DNA of 64,000 nucleotides from Jacaranda mimosifolia (taxonomy: Eukaryota > Streptophyta > Magnoliopsida > Lamiales > Bignoniaceae): positions 1,845,501-1,909,500 of the forward strand of contig CM032124.1 in the NCBI GenBank assembly GCA_018894105.1, given 5' to 3'. The notes under the pieces are model-generated. The model was not told the origin of the DNA and did no database searches. It saw only the letters and a program-made list of their open reading frames with translations. Position numbers and translations under genes: made by a program. Below, piece by piece: positions 22,601 to 33,489 of this stretch (position 1 is the first letter of the stretch; every line of letters starts with the position of its first letter).

Positions 22601-24209
22601 AAGATTATCAACATTAGATGAAATGAGTGCAAAAACAAATGCATGGAGAAAAGTATCTGAAAGCGTGGGTGCTTATCTTAATAGGGATCTGGAGAGACGA
22701 ATGGAGAAAATTATATCATTGAGTTACGATAAATTGCCTTTTCACTTGAGAGCATGCTTTCTCTATTTGGGCATGTTCCCTGGAGACTTTGAGATCCCGG
22801 TGTGGAAATTGATCCGTATGTGGATTGCAGAAGGATTCATACAACAAAAGCCAGGGAGAAGCCTGGAGGAAACTGCAGAAAACTATTTGGAGGATCTTAT
22901 TAGCAGAAATTTAGTAAGAATTGATAAGACGAGGCCCGATGGTAGGGTTAAGACGTGTCGCATTCATGACATGCTACGTGATTTCTGCAAAACTGAAGCT
23001 GGAAATGAAAGGGAGAATTTCCTCCAAGAAATTAAGTCTGGAGATGGAGTCTTTTACCCTCCAGTGTCTGACCTTCAGAAGTTTCGTCGCATTTGTACTC
23101 ATTCCAATGTCTTGAGCTTTCTGTCTTCAAAACCTTTTGGTCCTCGTGTCCGCTCTTTTGTTTGCTTCTCCAAGGAAGATATCACCTTGCCTTCAGACAA
23201 CATTTCAGCCATCCCCGCAGCTTTTGAACTGCTTAGAGTTTTAGATGTCAAGCCCATCAAATTCACTAAAATTCCCAGTGAGATGTACCTTTTGCTTCAT
23301 TTGAGGTACATTGCCCTGTCCTTCAACTTAGGGATTCTTCCAGCAGCCTTCTCCAAGCTCTTCAACATACAAACCCTTATAGTTGACACAACATCTCGTA
23401 CCCTTGAAATCAAAGCAGATATTTGGAAGATGATTCAATTAAGGCATTTGAAGACAAATGCATCTACTATTTTGCCCAAGACAGGAAAAAGCAGTAAAAA
23501 AGGTGAAAAGCTTCAAACACTTGGTACAATTTCACCACAAAGTTGCACTGAAGAAGTTTCTAAAAGGGCTCGCAATTTGAAGGAATTGAGCATTCGTGGC
23601 CGACTATCCTTGCTTTTGGATGGCAAGAGTACTGGATCCTTTGATTGTTTGGGAAAATTGAGTAATCTTGAAAAGCTGAAGCTACTAAATGATGTTTTTC
23701 CTTATACACCTTCGGATGGCCAATTGCATGGCCTCCCTCCACCCTACAAATTCCCGCCGAAACTGAGGAGCCTGACTTTGTCTGATACTTTTCTCGACTG
23801 GAGTCATATGTCTATCCTTGGATTGCTAGAGAATCTGGAGGTCCTCAAGCTAAAAGATGAAGCATTCATGGGGGAGTACTGGGAGGCAGCTGATGGCGGC
23901 TTTCGACGTCTTGAATTCTTGCAAATTGGACGCACCGATTTAGTTCTTTGGGCGGCTTCAGGCCATCATTTCCCTAGACTCAGACGCCTTGAGCTGCAGA
24001 ACTGCAAGTATCTCCGAGAAATTCCAATTGGGCTGGCTGATATACCTAGTCTCCAACTGTTGGACTTGTACCGTTCTAGATATGCTGCAGCCTCAGCCAG
24101 GAAAATCTATGAATCCAAGAAAAGGCGGAAAGAATTAGAGCAAACCACCACCGTCAGTGAGTTCAAGCTCTCCATTTTTCCACCTGATGACTCATTACTT
24201 CCGGCCTAG
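19694..24209 (+). CDS. Receptor kinase (no malectin ectodomain) fused to CC-NB-ARC-LRR
   Basis: Exon 1 is 19694-21325 and exon 2 is 21948-24209, joined in phase 0 by a GT-AG intron of 622 bp (donor GAG/GTGATT, acceptor TTTTCAAACAG). The predicted protein has 1297 residues. Residues 1-22 are a signal peptide; 23-80 are the start of the ectodomain only, the malectin domain being deleted in frame. About 96-116 span the membrane. 141-430 are a complete kinase: GRGGFGKV 160-167, VAIK lysine 182, HRDVK 279-283, DFG 299-301, GTIGYFDPDY activation segment. 466-544 match the C-terminal half of an Rx-type coiled coil. Exon 2 gives NB-ARC with P-loop GMPGLGKTT 582-590, kinase-2 LIVMDDVW 659-666, GGLPLA 747-752, IHD (for MHD) 883-885, then diverged leucine-rich repeats. 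NLRs are intracellular immune switches; the kinase should lie at the plasma membrane. Whether one transcript covers both halves is untested. Confidence 0.75.
21326..21947 (+). other. Predicted intron between coiled coil and NB-ARC
   Basis: The intron starts GTGATTTTC and ends TTTTCAAACAG, and is T-rich throughout. Exon 1 reading past the donor hits a stop at 21371-21373, and exon 2 lacks a good ATG near its start (its first codons read Ala-Pro-Leu-Val-Arg-Gln). This favours splicing over two separate genes. Paralogous coiled-coil fragments at 35742 and 44526 read GTGAAA or GTGAGA after a similar segment, which may be the same exon border. Confidence 0.65.
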
Positions 24210-24520
24210 CTTGACAGGTAAGTAAAACCTAGGATTCGTACTCCCATGTTTAGTGTTGATTGCGTTTAGTCCCTTCTATCCATTGATTGAACGAAAAAGA
24301 AAATCTGTCGTCCATATTTTTATTACCTATTAGGTTGAATAAAAATTCAATATTTAGTACATCACAACCATGCATTTACGCACTTGTTCCCACAAACTCT
24401 GTTTCCATAAGAACTCATGACTTTACCTGTGCAGACAATAATGCAAAACTGCCGAAGTGATTGAAAGGATGTCTGGGTTGCTTGAAGCGTACGAGGTCTG
24501 GGTTGCTTGAATAAAATGTT
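24210..24520 (+). terminator. 3' UTR with probable intron and poly(A) signal
   Basis: Right after the NLR stop codon there is a strong donor (ACAG/GTAAGT at about 24219), and CCTGTGCAG at about 24426-24434 would be a matching acceptor. An AATAAA poly(A) signal lies at 24510-24515. A spliced 3' UTR of this kind is plausible for an expressed NLR gene. Confidence 0.5.
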
Positions 24521-26940
24521 TCCCTTCATTCTATTCATAATTCATTTGCTGAACTCTCTAGTCCCTATTACAGTCCTATTGTGAGTGAACATTCATTGTT
24601 TGTTTGTTTTCTGATTGACTTGTGTTGTTTATTGGCTCTCAGTCTCTTTGAATGGCATTCATATGAAAAAGTAGAAAACACAAGCAAATGGCATTCATAT
24701 TAAAAAGACTAATTAATTGATTCTAAAAAATAATTTAAAGTATATTAATTATCTAATCAAAAAGAATACTTTCGAAAATACTAACTATCATTCTGTAAGA
24801 CCATAATGAAACTACAATTTTTATTTTTCTCCTAGGTGGAAAGAAAAAAGAAATTAATAAAGACCCTTTTTTGTTTTGGAAATGAAAGTATTCCTCCAAA
24901 CACCACCCCCCCCCCCCCCCCAAATGCCCCCACACACCCCCTTTCAGAAAATACCAGACCCTCACCTACGCAAGCAAATTATTAATAAAACTCTAAAGTG
25001 ACATTTTTTTTTATTCAATTTAAAAAGACTTGTACAAATCATTGAAGTAGCTCCATCCCTGACCATCCAAAAGTGGAAATCTTAATTTTTTCCCAACGTT
25101 CTAATAAACATTATTTATTTATTTTTTTGTTCTTTATCCAATATAGTACATAATATAAGTATTAATTAAAACTATGACCTAAACCAAATATGCCTTTTTC
25201 TCCTCCGTCGTGGCCTCTCCAGGCCATAGTCAAGCACAAATTATTAATACAAGTTGCTTAGCATTCTTGTAGTGAAGGACAAATTATTAAAGCTTAATCT
25301 ATACATGATGAGCCAAAAATATGTATACTATTCTCTTTTCTTCTGATTTGCTCATTGAATGTGTGTTCAATTTGATATAAAAAGTTAATATTTTTAACAT
25401 CTTTATTCTAAAAATTAAACCAATTAACTTAGCATTGACATGCTAGTGCAATAGTGTTAAAGAAAATAAGTTAGAAATCTATAATAAGATGAATCGTGAA
25501 TTTAAGTCTCGTACATAAAGTAATTGGAGAATCAACAATAATTTATATATATATATATATGAAGGAGCTAGAAGTCCTAATTTAAGAAGCAAAGTTTAGG
25601 CTCCAAGGTTGTGATCTCTTTGGTCGAATCTCTCTAAAGTTTAGGTCTTTGTTCACTTTTATAATAATATTCAGCACTCGTTTATAAATTATTACTAATT
25701 GTTAAAGCTCATTGCTGGTTATTATAAGCATTGGAAAATTATATTCATAATGTAAAATTATCCCATTATTTATAAAAAGAGGAAGAACATAAGTAATTTC
25801 TTAAATTTATTCCAATATAAATTTAATGTAGATTCCCTTATAAATAGTATGGAGAAGTTTCAAAAGCCCCTTTTTCAACAAAAAAAGGGTGGAAAAGAAA
25901 AAATTGTCTCTAGCAATTTATAAATAGAACATTTATTTTCCCTAGATATGTAATTATATCAAAAATTAATATTTTTGCTGAAATCCTCAAGTTTTTCCTG
26001 AAAAGAAAAAAACTATACGAAACCTTACTTTAATATGTGTTTATTTAGTTTTTAGATGCACCACAAAAGTTTCAATTTGCAATTGAATTAACTCAAAGAA
26101 ATTTTGTTAATTGAGCTGAGAAATCAAACTTTAACAATTGTTTCATAGATATCATCCAGTAATACATATTAAATTAATCAAAATATATTTTTTTCAATTT
26201 TAAATCTTTAGTGTTGGGAGACAAATGAATATATGTCAACCAATGTATTCAAATATTATATTTATGAAGGATAAAAGATTATATCACTTTATAAATTTAA
26301 AACATAATACAAAAAGTGTTAAAGCACTCAATTAGAACTATAAATGGAGATTGCTTGATTCTAAAATATTCATGTAGCTTAATTCTTCATTATTGCATTT
26401 GATTTCGTAGACTATCAATCTTGAGTAGTTGCAGCTTGATAGAGATTAAAGCAACATTAGACTTAATGTTTCATAATCTTCAGTTCCATTGATTGGCTAG
26501 GTATTTATCCCAATGACAATTTAATATTCTCCTTTGACATTTGATATATAAAAGAAAATTATACTAAATTTTCAAAAATACCACCATACAAAGTACAGTT
26601 TCAGGATTTTGATTATAATTTTAATGTCAAATAGGAAAAGGTAATTAGTTAATCTCACGGTCCACCCAAAAATTTAATTGAGCCCCTTACTATGTGAACA
26701 AAACGAGCTTGAATTGGAATTAGGTATAATTTCATAACGACTTATCACTGTATCTTTGAAATCAAACAAGCTATTGCAAACTATTATTGGGCTTCCTATC
26801 ATTTATTCACCCAAATCAAATGCATCCCATGAAAATGGTTTTGCAATCTTTTTCTTCTGAGCCTGGCCACTTTTGAGGCATCAATTTGTAGATATATCCT
26901 TTTGAGGGCAACTTTTGGGCTTTTAGGCTTTCACATGTAG
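24521..26940. other. Intergenic, with a trace of a coiled-coil gene 3' end
   Basis: No gene was found. 25140-25240 ('taattaaaac', 'gacctaaaccaaatatgcct', 'ttttctcctccgtcgtggcc') matches the DNA at 35620-35690 and 44345-44415, which there forms the 3' end of the minus-strand coiled-coil fragments. The rest of that gene is absent here. A run of 16 C lies at 24906-24921 followed by further C-rich sequence. (TA)n occurs near 25545. The remainder is plain AT-rich DNA. Confidence 0.5.
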
Positions 26941-27950
26941 TTAGAGGTGATAAATTGCGTTTAAAATTATGGTTCTAGCTCAGTGTACTTAATTTTGGGT
27001 TGGGTTGCGTTTAAAATAATATGAATGGATTTGGGTTGGGTTGGGTTCTAATGGTTTCATGTGGGTTGGGCTCAAGTAGGTTCAATTGGGTTATAAGTTC
27101 AAATGTGTGTGAAATGGATTCAAGCTAAGTTGAAAATGGGTGGTAAATGGTTCAAGGTCAATTTCACTTAAAATTTGATTAAAAAAAAAAAAAAGATCCA
27201 ACCGAAATTATCGTGCTCCTTCATTATTATATTCTTACTTAATTATTAAATTTTCAATAAGAATTTATGTAAGTAACTATATTTTTTATATATAATTTGA
27301 GTTAGAATTACTTCAATTACATGTCATAATTTATAGTATAGATACAAATATCAGTGAGGTTACAATTTTTTTTTATTTTTTTTAAAATAAGATCATCTTA
27401 AGGAAATAGCGGTGGAGGTTTATTATGAAATTTTCAAAATTTGTATTTAATATTACCTTTTTTTCATTTATGAATTATAATTGAAATGAGAGTTAGATTA
27501 TAATAGAGTAAAATTTCAAATGAAATGAGAGTTAGACTTTAATGGAGTAAATGAGAATTACTAAATAATTAATAAGAATTAAGAATTCTTTTTTACTTAT
27601 TCTAAATTTTTAATATATAAATCATACCAAATGAATGTTGTGTTCACATTTTGTAATTGTAACTAAAGAGTTTTAAGTCACTATGATTTCTACTTTATTT
27701 ATTATCTTCTTTCTACTAATAATAATTAATTAACATATGTAAAATAAAAAAAAATTATAATTTAACAAAATAATATAGTAATATAGTTAGCCAAAATTAT
27801 GATTTTCTTTTTTTTGGGGGGGCGGGGGGGGGGGCATTGGACCCAACCAAACTTGGCCCAATTCGGTCCAACCCAACCCAACCCAATCCATTTTGAACCC
27901 ATAAATATATATACTCATTTTGAACTCAATCCACCCATTTGCTACCCTAG
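26941..27950. mobile_element. Probable hAT-type non-autonomous element with GGGTTGGGTT repeats
   Basis: The left part (26941-27160) begins TAGAGGTGATAAAT and contains 'ttgggttgggttgggttcta'. The right part (27830-27950) carries the complementary 'caacccaacccaacccaatc' and ends CATTTGCTACCCTA. Inverted ends of this kind are common in plant hAT MITEs. Between them is AT-rich filler and a broken G tract (7 G, C, 11 G at 27816-27834). An 8-bp duplication was not found. Confidence 0.45.
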
Positions 27951-29034
27951 TACTTATGGGCTCTTTCTTGATTTCATTTTTTTATTGGTTAAGAAAGCCA
28001 TAAATTAGAATATTTGAATTCTTTTTTCTTTTTTTTTTTTTATTTTTTCTTTCTTAATAGAAAAGTTAATTTGGACCCCTACAACAAAATAAAAACAACT
28101 CCACATTGAAACCTCGTTTCTTGATATTAGTAAGAGCTTAACCTCATTACTTAACATTAGCATTAAGTTTATTTCACTTGCTTATCATAAGATAATCACA
28201 TTTTGTTCCAAGCTCTTTAAGCACTTGAACATGCTTAATTCATATATACAAAATCATCTTAATTTTTAAGCCAACCTTTGTCAAATTTCTACAACCCCCT
28301 CCTATTTTTTGGGACTACTATTGAGATGTCCAAACAACACAATAAATTCACACATCAATAACAATAGAGTGCAACCCTTATTGTTGCAATTTTCAGACAC
28401 TCATACCGAAAAAATAACAATTTTTCTGAAGCTACATTTGATGATGAACCTAAGGTTGAAAATCTGCTTATAAGACACACATCATATATTGGTCTTCTGC
28501 AATATGTATTGCCCATTTTCTCATTCCAAGAATAGTGCTGCAACAAACTCCAGTTGGTAGAGAATTATATTACAGATCTATTAGTCAAAATATTTGTCCC
28601 TAGCAACGTAATCTAGAGCTTATAGACAATGCTTGTCCTATACATAACTTCTCTCTCTGTAAAATATACAAAGGGCTCTTACATTTTGGGCTTTCAACTG
28701 ATATGGTTATTAATCAATCTTAACATATAACAAACTTAATTTCCACTTAGCTCAAAAGTAACGAAAATAAGAAAGTAGAAAAAGAGAACAGTTCTGTATT
28801 TGCTACTTATTTTTGTTTTTTTGGACGAGTTTAGGGGAAGCATCACTTGCTACATTGAACATTGAACATTTCTAATGTGTTAAGACTTTGTTCTTTTCTT
28901 TTCTTTATGGATGCTCATATGGTTTTTCTTTTGCCATTTTTTGTTCTTGATCGTAAAATGACTGCAAAGTTTTATGCTAGACTTATTCTTTTTGCATTAC
29001 TCTTACACCTTGTCAAGCCTATTAAATTTTTTGG
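27951..29034. other. Intergenic, nothing recognised
   Basis: AT-rich with homopolymer T runs near 28020-28050. The minus-strand open frame at 28355-28546 (63 codons) has ordinary amino-acid composition but no motif I recognise and no upstream support, so it is not called as a gene. Confidence 0.4.
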
Positions 29035-29272
29035 GGTTTGTTCTCCTACATTTTGGGGAAATTTTTTTCAACCCCCACAAAATTTTCAAAATGCATGCAC
29101 ATTTCCTAATCTTTCTCTTAAAATACTATAATTTTTTACCCAAAAAACCCCTCACAATTCACCCAAAAAAAATCCTACACCCTAAAAAGTATACCTACTC
29201 CTTCATTTTCTCACTTCATATTTCATATCACTCATTCATTTATCATTATCTCATTTCACTCATATATATACA

Positions 29273-29321
<49 letters not shown>

Positions 29322-30603
29322 TTACATATATGAAAACATTGAAATTTTACTACTTAAAAAATTGTAAAACTTATGTTTACAAATTTAATTAAAATAATCA
29401 TTGAGAAATTAATTAAATTTAATAAATAATTTATTTACTAAATAACATATTAGATTAATTAAGTTACTTATTAATTAAGTAATGTATTAGTTATATTTAA
29501 TATTTAATGCATTAATTAAATATTATATTTATTCATTTAATAAAAAATTTAAAATGTTTTAATTTGATATAATAAATAAATTAATCTTTTCAAAAAATTA
29601 ATCTTCATTAAATATTAATATTCACATTTATTTAAAATTGTTATAAAAAATTAAATATAGTGTGATATTTATTTAATAATCTATTAAGTTTAATAGATTA
29701 ATATTAATACAATTATCAAGAAAATTAAAAATTAAGTAAAAATCTTAGTGATAGTCACTAAGTAATTTATTTATTAAATAACATATTAATTAAATAATGA
29801 GTTAAAGTAAATAAATAATTTATTTAATTATTTAAATAACTTATTATGTATCTATTAATTATGTTTCGTATTTCACGTAATTGAATATTACACTTATTTT
29901 TTTAATAAATAATTTAAGAATATTTAGTTTCATAAAATATAAAATTATTTATTTTTTTAATTTGATGAATCGTTATTAAGTCTAATATATATTTTATTTT
30001 ATTTAAATAAATAACTAAGTTTTATTTGTACATAAATTGTAAATAATAAATAGTTAAATAATTATATTTTAAGAATAAACAATAATTAGTTTATAATTAA
30101 TGTACAATAATTAATTTTTTTTATATAAGCTAATATCAACAATTATGATATTAGCGAATTTTTTTTAATTAAGATATAATTATAAATTCATAAATAATTA
30201 ATATTTATTAATAAATTCATAAAAATATAAATTTTAAAATAAAGCATCAATTGAATTAATTACATATAATTTTATTACAACAATATATCAATCATTACAT
30301 ATATATATATACACACACAACATCCAACTATAATACACATACATATATAATATATTATATAAAAAAAAATCACTTTTTACCTTACAAGTCCAACAAAAAA
30401 GCAACTGATTTGACATCAACAATAAAATTTGTCTTCTCCCAAAACATAAAGAAACAAACAACTCATTTTCAAAATATTTTTTATATTTTTCCAAAAAAAA
30501 AAAAAAAAAAAACACTTGGCACATTCTTCAAATGTTCTCTCAAAAATTTATTCCCCCAAAATTTTTTCTAGAAAATGACCAAAACATAAGAGAACAAACC
30601 CTT
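29035..30603. mobile_element. Long AT-rich element with terminal inverted repeats
   Basis: The left end GGGGTTTGTTCTCCTACATT is mirrored at the right end (about 30577-30603), whose reverse complement reads AGGGTTTGTTCTCTTATGTT. Further in, 'ttttggggaaattttttt' pairs with 'aaaatttttt' and 'ccccc' runs. The 1.5-kb interior is almost pure A/T with no coding potential. It includes a (CA)n microsatellite of about 22 dinucleotides at 29271-29316. The class is uncertain; the absence of a transposase makes it non-autonomous. Confidence 0.5.
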
Positions 30604-31244
30604 GCTTTTTTGTCCATTTCTCCAGACTTTGCCACAAGGAGAAGACATGACTTCAAGTCTCCTTGATTAAAGTAACAAGCTCCAGATTATTTTCATAATT
30701 TTCAACTTTTCATCGTTAATTAGACAATTAAAATTATTTTTCTTCACAAGCTTTTTCCCCCTAATTAAAATTTTACCAAATATATATAGTGTAATTAAAA
30801 AATATTGATTAAATCAGAATTGTTATCCGAAAGAATAAGAAATAATCTGAGGAATATTGATACGAACTTAAATATATAATATTACAGAAACGGTTCGTTG
30901 CATGTTCTAAAAAATGTAGTTAATTATTAATTAGCGCCTCGCATTTTAGAAAATGTAGTTAACCTTTTATATGCTTGGAAATTTTTAATTTTTGAGTGCT
31001 AAATATTGATTCAATGGTATTGTCTTTATATTTGTATTTGTAAAATGTAAGATTTGAATTTTTGTACATGCTTATGTATTTTAGAGAAAATGAAAATTTT
31101 GATTGAGGAAGCTAAATGACAAAATTTGTCCCACATATGTATACACATCTTATATTATACAAGCGTTAGTTAGCAACACTAACCAACATATTCGTTGAAT
31201 AACAATTATTCTGCATATTAATATATATCCAAGAGTAGTAAACT

Positions 31245-31276
<32 letters not shown>

Positions 31277-32055
31277 GCAGCAGCATTCAACTTAGTTTTT
31301 AACTCATTATAAGAGTGGATCCCAATTATTTCCCGTGTAACGAAAATGGGAACAGTAAGAGAGAGAGGAAAAAGAAAAACATATTAAACTCATATTCATC
31401 CATATATTATTTTGTTTCACTTATCGTACCATCGTTTAAAGCAGAAGCAGCTTCAGCATCCTATGACAAAATCGAAAGAAACTGATGACTCATTTACAAC
31501 TATACATAGGATGTGACGAATGAAACCAGAATTTGTACGAATGCAATCATAAAATTTTGTAATGTTTGATTAGGCATACAACTATATAAACAAAGACGAA
31601 GAGCCCCTATTTGGTTTTATTGCTGTTTTGTTTCTAGCGTCTTCACAAAGTGAGGAAGTAGTTATAGTTTGAAATTTGAAAATGAAAATGTATTTCTGTA
31701 GATTATTAGGATAGGTATAGAGATAAAAGTTTAGGGATTTTATAATTTAGTTTTTTCTTAATACTTAAAAAAGAGTTGTTTTTCAAATCACACTTAGGTC
31801 TCAATTATTTTGTAACTTTAGTGAGTGTTTTAGGTCAAATCAAATTTGAAGATTGTTGTGATAATAGAATGGCACATACGTTCAGGAAAAAAAAAAATTT
31901 AATTTTCAAATAGAAAGGACCTTTCAAAATGTAAAAGCAAACTGGCCCTAAATGTTAAATTCCCTTATATGGAAAAGTAACTGGACAATGACGAGAAGGG
32001 CTTATTATAGTAAAGAAAACTAACTTATGAGATACAATAAGGAAAATACCTGGAA
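30604..32055. other. Intergenic, possible MITE near 31600-31960
   Basis: No gene. (TA)n of about 24 bp lies at 31247-31270. 'gagcccctatttggtttta' at 31603 resembles the end of the MITE at 4415, and 'aagcaaactggcccta' near 31937-31953 may be its other terminus, but the match is weak. Confidence 0.35.
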
Positions 32056-33227
32056 ACTCTGCTTTTCAAGCTGAGTTTCATCAGCTCATTTTCTTTCCGA
32101 AAGCATTCATATTTTCTGCGATACTCTTGAATTTTATTTGCTTTGGGTTCAACCTGAAAAGTATTTAGCAACAGCTGTTAAAACACTCAAATGCTGAAAT
32201 TCATTATGTAAAGTAACCAAAAAATGAAAATGAAGCCCATAAAATAGGCACAAATTCAGTCTAGTTCTTTAGGAAAATGACCTTTTCGAGCACCAAGCTG
32301 ATCTCCTCATCAAAATCCAACTTTGATGCCACACACAGATCACGAGCTGACTCTTCCCATAAGCCCAGCATTGCTCTTCCCTCGTGCTTTATATCCTTTT
32401 GCAAGGTCTGGGTCGATCTGATATATATGATCATACAGTTAAATCATCATTTTTTTCAAGCAGACCAATTATCAGTAATCAAATTCCTCAAAGCCAGTGA
32501 ATAAGTAGCAAATAAAACACATATACCAGTAAAACTATATCAGAATCTCAAATTGCAGCATTTGGTTTCTCCAGTTTGAGAAAGACACTTGCTACAGCAG
32601 GACATTTCAGATTAACAACATCCCTAACATTTGAAATAAATTGAGGTGGTTCGCATGTTTCAGAATCACCTCTATTTGCATATAATATTGCCGACTTTGG
32701 ATTCCACATGATGGCTTCCATTAGATGACCTATGGCTTCATTAAACTTACCTGAAATTAATACAACGATGGGTGCACAGATTATTTTTTTCCCAAAGTAC
32801 AAAAATCTTGATAAATATTAACTATAGAAAAGGAAGGACATAATGTAAATACCATCACAGATTGAATCCATGGCTTCTGCTTTTGATAATTGAGCAACTT
32901 CTTGATTTCTTCCCATTACTTCAGTGGAAGGGTACTCTCCCAACTGCAATAACAGAGTAAAGAAAACACGTGTTCAGCTATTCGATCAAATGCCTTGTGC
33001 GGGCTAATAAGACAGCGCATACCAAAATTTTTCTTTTCTTCAGTTTTTCTAGTCACCCCCCTTTACTGGAGGATCATTGTCAGGCTTCACAACATCAGGA
33101 TTATCCAACTTAACATCAGACTCAACAGCGTCCTCATTTGATCCATCAACTGGAATCTGCTGCATATTAGTATTCTGTTTGCCCTTTTGCACTGTTTCTT
33201 CTGTGGCATGATAGACTGCAGGATTGC
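32056..33227 (-). pseudogene. HIP/FAM10-like TPR co-chaperone, broken
   Basis: On the minus strand the exons follow the order of plant Hsp70-interacting protein (HIP, FAM10/ST13 family). 33227-33040 gives an acidic segment (AVESDVKLDNPDVVKPDNDP). 32943-32853 gives GEYPSTEVMGRNQEVAQLSK. 32750 to about 32670 gives the first TPR (KFNEAIGHLMEAIMWNPKSA). Near 32595-32550 is ASVFLKLEKPNAAI. 32430-32285 gives AMLGLWEESARDL and SKLDFDEEISLVLEKV. 32130-32056 gives VEPKANKIQEYRRKYECFRK. HIP binds the Hsp70 ATPase domain. Here CGA has become TGA after PNAAI, one exon is frameshifted, and the end of the acidic exon has a poor donor. The charged/STI1-like C-terminal part is not seen. The first codons of its first exon (GNPAVYHATEETVQKGKQ) belong to the upstream receptor gene. 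Confidence 0.75.
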
Positions 33228-33489
33228 CTAAAGAAAGTCTAAGATAAGTTTAACTGTAGAAAACAACATGACGAAAATATTCAAGTCCATGGTGGTGGCA
33301 GTACATACTCAAAACTTTTGGGTTTGACTAAAGATGGATTCTGTTTGAGCTAGTCATTCAAGGTCAAGTTTGTTCCCAAATACATTTACAGACATTTCAA
33401 TAAACTATTACTAGTAATTATAAAAATGCATCCATTATGATAAATAAGTTATAATAGACCATGAAAGTTTGAATTTTGAACAACAAATA

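Noticed and set aside
21954..24209. NLR as a separate gene starting at 21954
   Set aside because: The frame there opens with TTG and no ATG, and an acceptor lies 6 bp upstream in phase with exon 1. The coiled coil is encoded before the intron. An independent internal promoter cannot be excluded by sequence alone.
28355..28546. 63-codon minus-strand frame with ordinary composition
   Set aside because: No family motif, splice partner or neighbouring homology could be identified; kept only as unassigned DNA.
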